NCBI GenBank assembly: GCA_045578245.1
Contig: JAZNJX010000048.1
Span: 1-8,847 of the forward strand
DNA length: 8,847 nt
Reading direction: 5' to 3'
Source of the DNA: Fimenecus sp045578245
Lineage (GTDB): Bacteria > Bacillota > Clostridia > Oscillospirales > Acutalibacteraceae
Shown here: piece by piece, positions 5,516 to 8,847 of the stretch
Layout: each line of letters begins with the position of its first letter
Numbering within the stretch: position 1 is the stretch's first letter
Made by a program: the position numbers and the translations under genes
The notes under the pieces: model-generated
Seen by the model: only the letters and a program-made list of their open reading frames with translations
Told to the model about the DNA's origin: nothing
Database searches by the model: none

Positions 5516-8152
5516 TTACTTTTTTATAAACAATTTACTTGCATTAATGATTTCTTCATTTGTGACTTTACCTGTTGAAGTTGCATTTACTGTTTTTTCT
5601 GCTTCGGTAGTTAAGTCACTATATGGTGTATTGAGTTTGCTGTTTACATAGTCTGCAAGGCTAATGCCATTGAAGATTGCATTTTGCATTCTCTTATTAC
5701 CATATTTATCGAAGAATGTACCATTTTCATAATATGGTGAAGTTTCTATTGCATTATGGTTATTGCCATTATACTGTGGAATGTTAAGTTTTGAAATCGC
5801 ATAGTAGTTTGCATCGGTTTCTTTCGCAGTTGTGAAGATTTCTTTATTATTTTCTTCTGCATATTTTTTAAGAACAAATGCAGTTTCTGTTGAAACTTTT
5901 CCACCAATTACGATTGTATCAGGGTTGAGTAATGCATCAAAATCAATTGTATTTTTCTTCTCGTTAAGGACACCGAAACGACCACCCTTACAGATAATTC
6001 CGTTACCAACAGGTAATGCACGTGTAACTGTTGAGCCAATGTAACGATAGTCAATATCACAAAGATTTGAACAGTTTGTGCAGATGCTCTTAATTGAGTT
6101 TTCTTTAACCGGAACACTCTTTGTGAATGCAGTTTTTTCACGCAATGCACCTGTTGGACAGAGTGCAACACACTGACCACAAGCAATACATTCTGTTTCT
6201 CTGAGGTGTTTACCCAATTCAGGCTCAACAAGAGTATTGAAACCTCTATTTATAAGACCGATTGCAGATTTACCCATAACCTCTTCACAAACTCTTACAC
6301 AAAGACCACAGAGAATACATTTATCTGTATTTCTTGCGATTAAATCATTTGCATTTTCCTGATTTCTGTTGTGCTTCTCCCCTGCAAATCTTGATGGTTT
6401 AACATCATAATCATTTGCATAAGAAATAAGTTTACATTCAAAATAGTCGTGGCAACCACATTCGAGACAACGATTAGCCTCTTTCTTTGCCATTTCTTCG
6501 CTGAAACCAAAATTAACTTCCTTGAAATTTGTTTTTCTTTCAGCAGGAGCCATATGTGGCATTTTTGCTCTTGAAGATTTTTCGAACTTTGTATAGTCGA
6601 TTTCTTTGTTATCACGCTCAACATAATATGGCTTTTTATAACCTACTGATTCACCATTTAAATATCTGTCAATTACAACTGATGCTTTTTGTGCCTCACC
6701 AATTGCAGCGATTGCAATATCAGCACCCTTATTTGTAGCATCACCTACTGCAAATACTCCGTCAAGTGATGTTGTAAATCTGCTTTCATCAGCAGAGATT
6801 GTATTTTTACGAGTTGCTTTAAGTGTTTCAAATCCGTTGAGATTTGGATACTGACCGATGGCCATAATTACAGAATCAAGTTCGACTTCTTCAGTTTCGC
6901 CCTCAATTGCAACAGGTCTTCTTCTGCCACTTTCGTCAGACTCTCCAAGCTCCATTTTCTGCAAGATTACACTATTGAGCTTACCATTTATACCTGTAAA
7001 TTCAATAGGGTTAGTAAGGTATTTATAGATAACACCTTCTTCCTCTGATTCAAGGATTTCCTGAGGGTCAGCAGGCATTTCGTCCTTTGTTCGACGGTAA
7101 ATAACATATACATTTTCTGCACCAAGGCGAACTGCAACACGACAAGCATCCATTGCAGTGTTACCGCCACCACAAACAGCTACATTTTTACCTATTTCAG
7201 GCTTGTTTCCAAGGGCAACCTCACGAAGAAAGTCTATTCCACCCCATACACCATCCAACTCTTCACCCTTAACACGCATTTTACTGCTATTCCAAGCACC
7301 AATTGCAACAAGTGTAGCATCAAAATCGTTTTTGATTTGCTCAAACGAATTATCTTTACCGATATTCACATTATTATTGAGTGTAACACCCATATCTTCA
7401 ATGAGTTTAATTTCTTTATCTAAAACTGCTTTTGGAAGACGATATTCAGGGATACCATAACGAAGCATACCACCCATTTTTGGCATCTGTTCAAAAATCG
7501 TTACATTATGACCTTGTTTACGAAGGAAATACGCAGCAGTAAGACCTGCCGGTCCGCCACCTATAATTGCAACAGTTTTATTTGTGTCAGGCTCAATTTC
7601 AGGAATAAATGTATCGCCCAATAAGTCCATATCTCCAACAAACCCCTTAAGAAAAGCTATTGAGATAGGTTCGTCAACATACTGTCTGCGACAATTTTTC
7701 TCACAAGGATGCGGGCAAATTCTGCCGATTGATGCAGGAAGTGGCAATTTCTCTTTTATGAGTTTTACCGCCTCTTTGTATTCGCCATTTGCAATAAGTC
7801 CAACATATCCCTGACAGTCTGTACCGGCAGGACAAGCCTTACTACATGGTGCAACACAGTCACCTGTATGGTCAGATAGAAGAAGTTCAAGAGCAACCTT
7901 TCTTGATGCTTTTACTCTTTCCGTCTGAGTATGTACTACCATACCATCACTTACTTTAGTTGAACAAGCACGAAGAAGCTTTGGAATACCCTCAACCTCA
8001 ACAGTACAAAGTCCACAAGCACCATAAAGCTCAACTCGTCCATCATAACAGAGATTAGGAATCTTAATACCATTCTGTGTAGCGACATTGAGTATTGTAG
8101 AACCTTCTTCAGTTATTATTCTTTTACCATCTATAGTTAATGTGATACTCAA
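5516..8152 (-). CDS. Multidomain FAD/NADPH and iron-sulfur oxidoreductase (NuoG-like N-terminus with GltD/NfnB module)
   Basis: 878 residues. In order: a NuoG-type 2Fe-2S domain (about 1-80; C35, C46, C49, C63); LLSDHTGDC (91-99), like the start of the NuoG His-Cys cluster; a GltD/NfnB-type N-terminus (C103, C107, C146, C150, C154); FAD fold with G198-G200-G203; NADPH fold with CGGGNTAMD (327-335) and the Arg pair YRR (352-354) expected to bind the 2'-phosphate; the FAD-closing GVFAVGDATNKGA (465-477); a Cys cluster at C562, C565, C567, C573; two 4Fe-4S ferredoxin motifs (C612/615/618/622, C655/658/661/665); and a molybdopterin-oxidoreductase-type 4Fe-4S site (C691, C694, C698, C721, then KGGRFG). 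The molybdopterin domain stops after about 150 more residues, so cofactor binding is unlikely. Start is TTG at 8152, directly abutting the NuoF-like stop. Likely the NADP(H)/ferredoxin half of a bifurcating complex such as Stn transhydrogenase; the partner reaction is inferred. Confidence 0.9.
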   Translation of the reverse strand: MSITLTIDGKRIITEEGSTILNVATQNGIKIPNLCYDGRVELYGACGLCTVEVEGIPKLLRACSTKVSDGMVVHTQTERVKASRKVALELLLSDHTGDCVAPCSKACPAGTDCQGYVGLIANGEYKEAVKLIKEKLPLPASIGRICPHPCEKNCRRQYVDEPISIAFLKGFVGDMDLLGDTFIPEIEPDTNKTVAIIGGGPAGLTAAYFLRKQGHNVTIFEQMPKMGGMLRYGIPEYRLPKAVLDKEIKLIEDMGVTLNNNVNIGKDNSFEQIKNDFDATLVAIGAWNSSKMRVKGEELDGVWGGIDFLREVALGNKPEIGKNVAVCGGGNTAMDACRVAVRLGAENVYVIYRRTKDEMPADPQEILESEEEGVIYKYLTNPIEFTGINGKLNSVILQKMELGESDESGRRRPVAIEGETEEVELDSVIMAIGQYPNLNGFETLKATRKNTISADESRFTTSLDGVFAVGDATNKGADIAIAAIGEAQKASVVIDRYLNGESVGYKKPYYVERDNKEIDYTKFEKSSRAKMPHMAPAERKTNFKEVNFGFSEEMAKKEANRCLECGCHDYFECKLISYANDYDVKPSRFAGEKHNRNQENANDLIARNTDKCILCGLCVRVCEEVMGKSAIGLINRGFNTLVEPELGKHLRETECIACGQCVALCPTGALREKTAFTKSVPVKENSIKSICTNCSNLCDIDYRYIGSTVTRALPVGNGIICKGGRFGVLNEKKNTIDFDALLNPDTIVIGGKVSTETAFVLKKYAEENNKEIFTTAKETDANYYAISKLNIPQYNGNNHNAIETSPYYENGTFFDKYGNKRMQNAIFNGISLADYVNSKLNTPYSDLTTEAEKTVNATSTGKVTNEEIINASKLFIKK

Positions 8153-8847
8153 TTATTTCACCTCCACAGCATTGAATTTACATACTGATTTACAATTACC
8201 ACACTTTATACATTTATCCATATCAATAATATGTGGATTCTTAACAGTACCACTGATTGCGTTTACAGGACATTTTTTAGCACACAATGTACAACCTTTA
8301 CAAGCTTCAGCATTAATCTCATAACGAAGAAGATTTATGCATTCGTGTGCAGCACATTTTTTTTCGGATATATGCTCAATATATTCGTTCTTAAAGTATT
8401 TAAGTGTTGTAAGTACAGGGTTTGGTGCAGTCTGACCAAGACCACAAAGTGCACCATCTTTAATAGCAAGGCAAAGCTCTTCAAGTAATTCAATATCGTC
8501 TTCCTTACCGTTACCTTCTGTAATGCGAGTAAGAATTTCAAGCATTCTCTTTGTGCCAAGACGACAATGAACACATTTACCACAAGATTCTTTTGCAGTA
8601 AAGTCAAGGAAGAAACGAGCCATTTCTACCATACAAGTGCTATAGTCCATTACAACCATACCACCTGAACCCATAATTGCGCCTGTCTGTGACAACGCCT
8701 TATAGTCAATCACAGTATCAAGTAATTCTTCAGGGATACAGCCACCTGACGGACCACCCATCTGGACTGCTTTAAATTTCTTGTTATTTTTAATGCCACC
8801 ACCAATGTCAAAGATAACATCACGGAGAGTTTTTCCCATTGGTATTT
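8153..8847 (-). CDS. NuoF/HydB-like NADH dehydrogenase subunit, C-terminal part with 2x 4Fe-4S ferredoxin (N-terminus off the window)
   Basis: Partial gene. The ATG at 8839 is internal: the frame stays open to the edge and the preceding codons (I-P) continue the NuoF sequence, so the FMN and NADH sites lie beyond the window. Counting from that Met, visible features are GGPSGGC (28-34), the substrate-side GSGGMVVMD (57-65), the N3-type 4Fe-4S site SCGKCVHC (C86, C89, C92) with C132 in LCGLGQTAPNP, and two C-terminal ferredoxin clusters (C180/183/186/190 and C210/213/216/220). The ferredoxin tail separates this from respiratory NuoF and matches HydB/StnB-type subunits of soluble bifurcating enzymes. 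In such operons a NuoE-like 2Fe-2S subunit gene usually precedes it, which would be just right of the window. It delivers electrons between NADH and the clusters of the abutting 878-residue partner. Gene boundaries at 8153 are firm. Confidence 0.92.
   Translation of the reverse strand, partial: IPMGKTLRDVIFDIGGGIKNNKKFKAVQMGGPSGGCIPEELLDTVIDYKALSQTGAIMGSGGMVVMDYSTCMVEMARFFLDFTAKESCGKCVHCRLGTKRMLEILTRITEGNGKEDDIELLEELCLAIKDGALCGLGQTAPNPVLTTLKYFKNEYIEHISEKKCAAHECINLLRYEINAEACKGCTLCAKKCPVNAISGTVKNPHIIDMDKCIKCGNCKSVCKFNAVEVK
8161..8165 (-). promoter_or_regulatory. Ribosome binding site fixing the TTG start of the 878-residue protein
   Basis: GGAGG on the minus strand, within the last codons (VEVK) of the NuoF-like gene, ends 8 nt before the TTG at 8152. 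The TTG follows the upstream TAA with no gap, and the protein then begins MSITLTIDGK, the normal start of a NuoG-like 2Fe-2S domain, so this rare start codon is well supported. Confidence 0.8.

Noticed and set aside
8231..8488. Plus-strand open frames across the NuoF-like gene
   Set aside because: They mirror a well-supported iron-sulfur protein on the other strand and show no domain or ribosome site.
8153..8839. A complete 228-residue ferredoxin-like protein starting at ATG 8839
   Set aside because: The frame is open to the window edge and the upstream codons continue the NuoF sequence, so the Met is internal and the gene is partial.

Overview
The window reads as ordinary chromosome from a low-GC anaerobic Firmicute, probably a gut Clostridia (Oscillospiraceae/Lachnospiraceae-like). 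The reasons are AT-rich coding sequence, GGAGG-type ribosome sites, GTG and TTG starts, strongly clostridial protein signatures (DUF5685, Cys-tailed J-domain protein), a CCA-encoding tRNA gene and a flavin/iron-sulfur redox complex typical of fermentative or acetogenic anaerobes. Every supported gene lies on the minus strand, so transcription runs right to left. No phage, plasmid, transposase or CRISPR signature is visible.

Right end (8847 to 5516): two genes of an electron-transfer complex. The first is the C-terminal part of a NuoF/HydB-like NADH-oxidising subunit, cut by the window edge. It is followed without a gap by an 878-residue protein that joins a NuoG-like 2Fe-2S domain, a GltD/NfnB-like FAD-NADPH module, several iron-sulfur sites and a truncated remnant of a molybdopterin-oxidoreductase domain. 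Together they suggest an NADH/NADPH/ferredoxin enzyme related to bifurcating transhydrogenases (Stn type) or to the diaphorase part of a bifurcating hydrogenase or formate dehydrogenase.

Middle (5508 to 5042): a GC-rich element of two adjacent perfect hairpins, probably a dispersed repeat, then a small helical-repeat protein resembling DUF2019, closed by a hairpin terminator.

Centre-left (4999 to 1387): five tightly packed genes, metF, a DUF5685 protein, a degenerate J-domain protein with a cysteine-rich tail, a polytopic membrane protein and radC. Gaps are 3 nt, an 8-nt overlap, 1 nt and 1 nt, so this is very probably one translationally coupled operon. The three middle genes are uncharacterised and are the best candidate for an undescribed system: the J domain has lost HPD, and the DUF5685 protein carries paired aspartate motifs like those of squalene/phytoene synthases.

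Left end (1368 to 1): a tRNA-Leu(CAA) gene with its own near-consensus promoter and a strong terminator, then an M28-family metallopeptidase with membrane segments, cut by the left edge just before its expected last metal ligand. No stretch over 300 bases lacks a gene.
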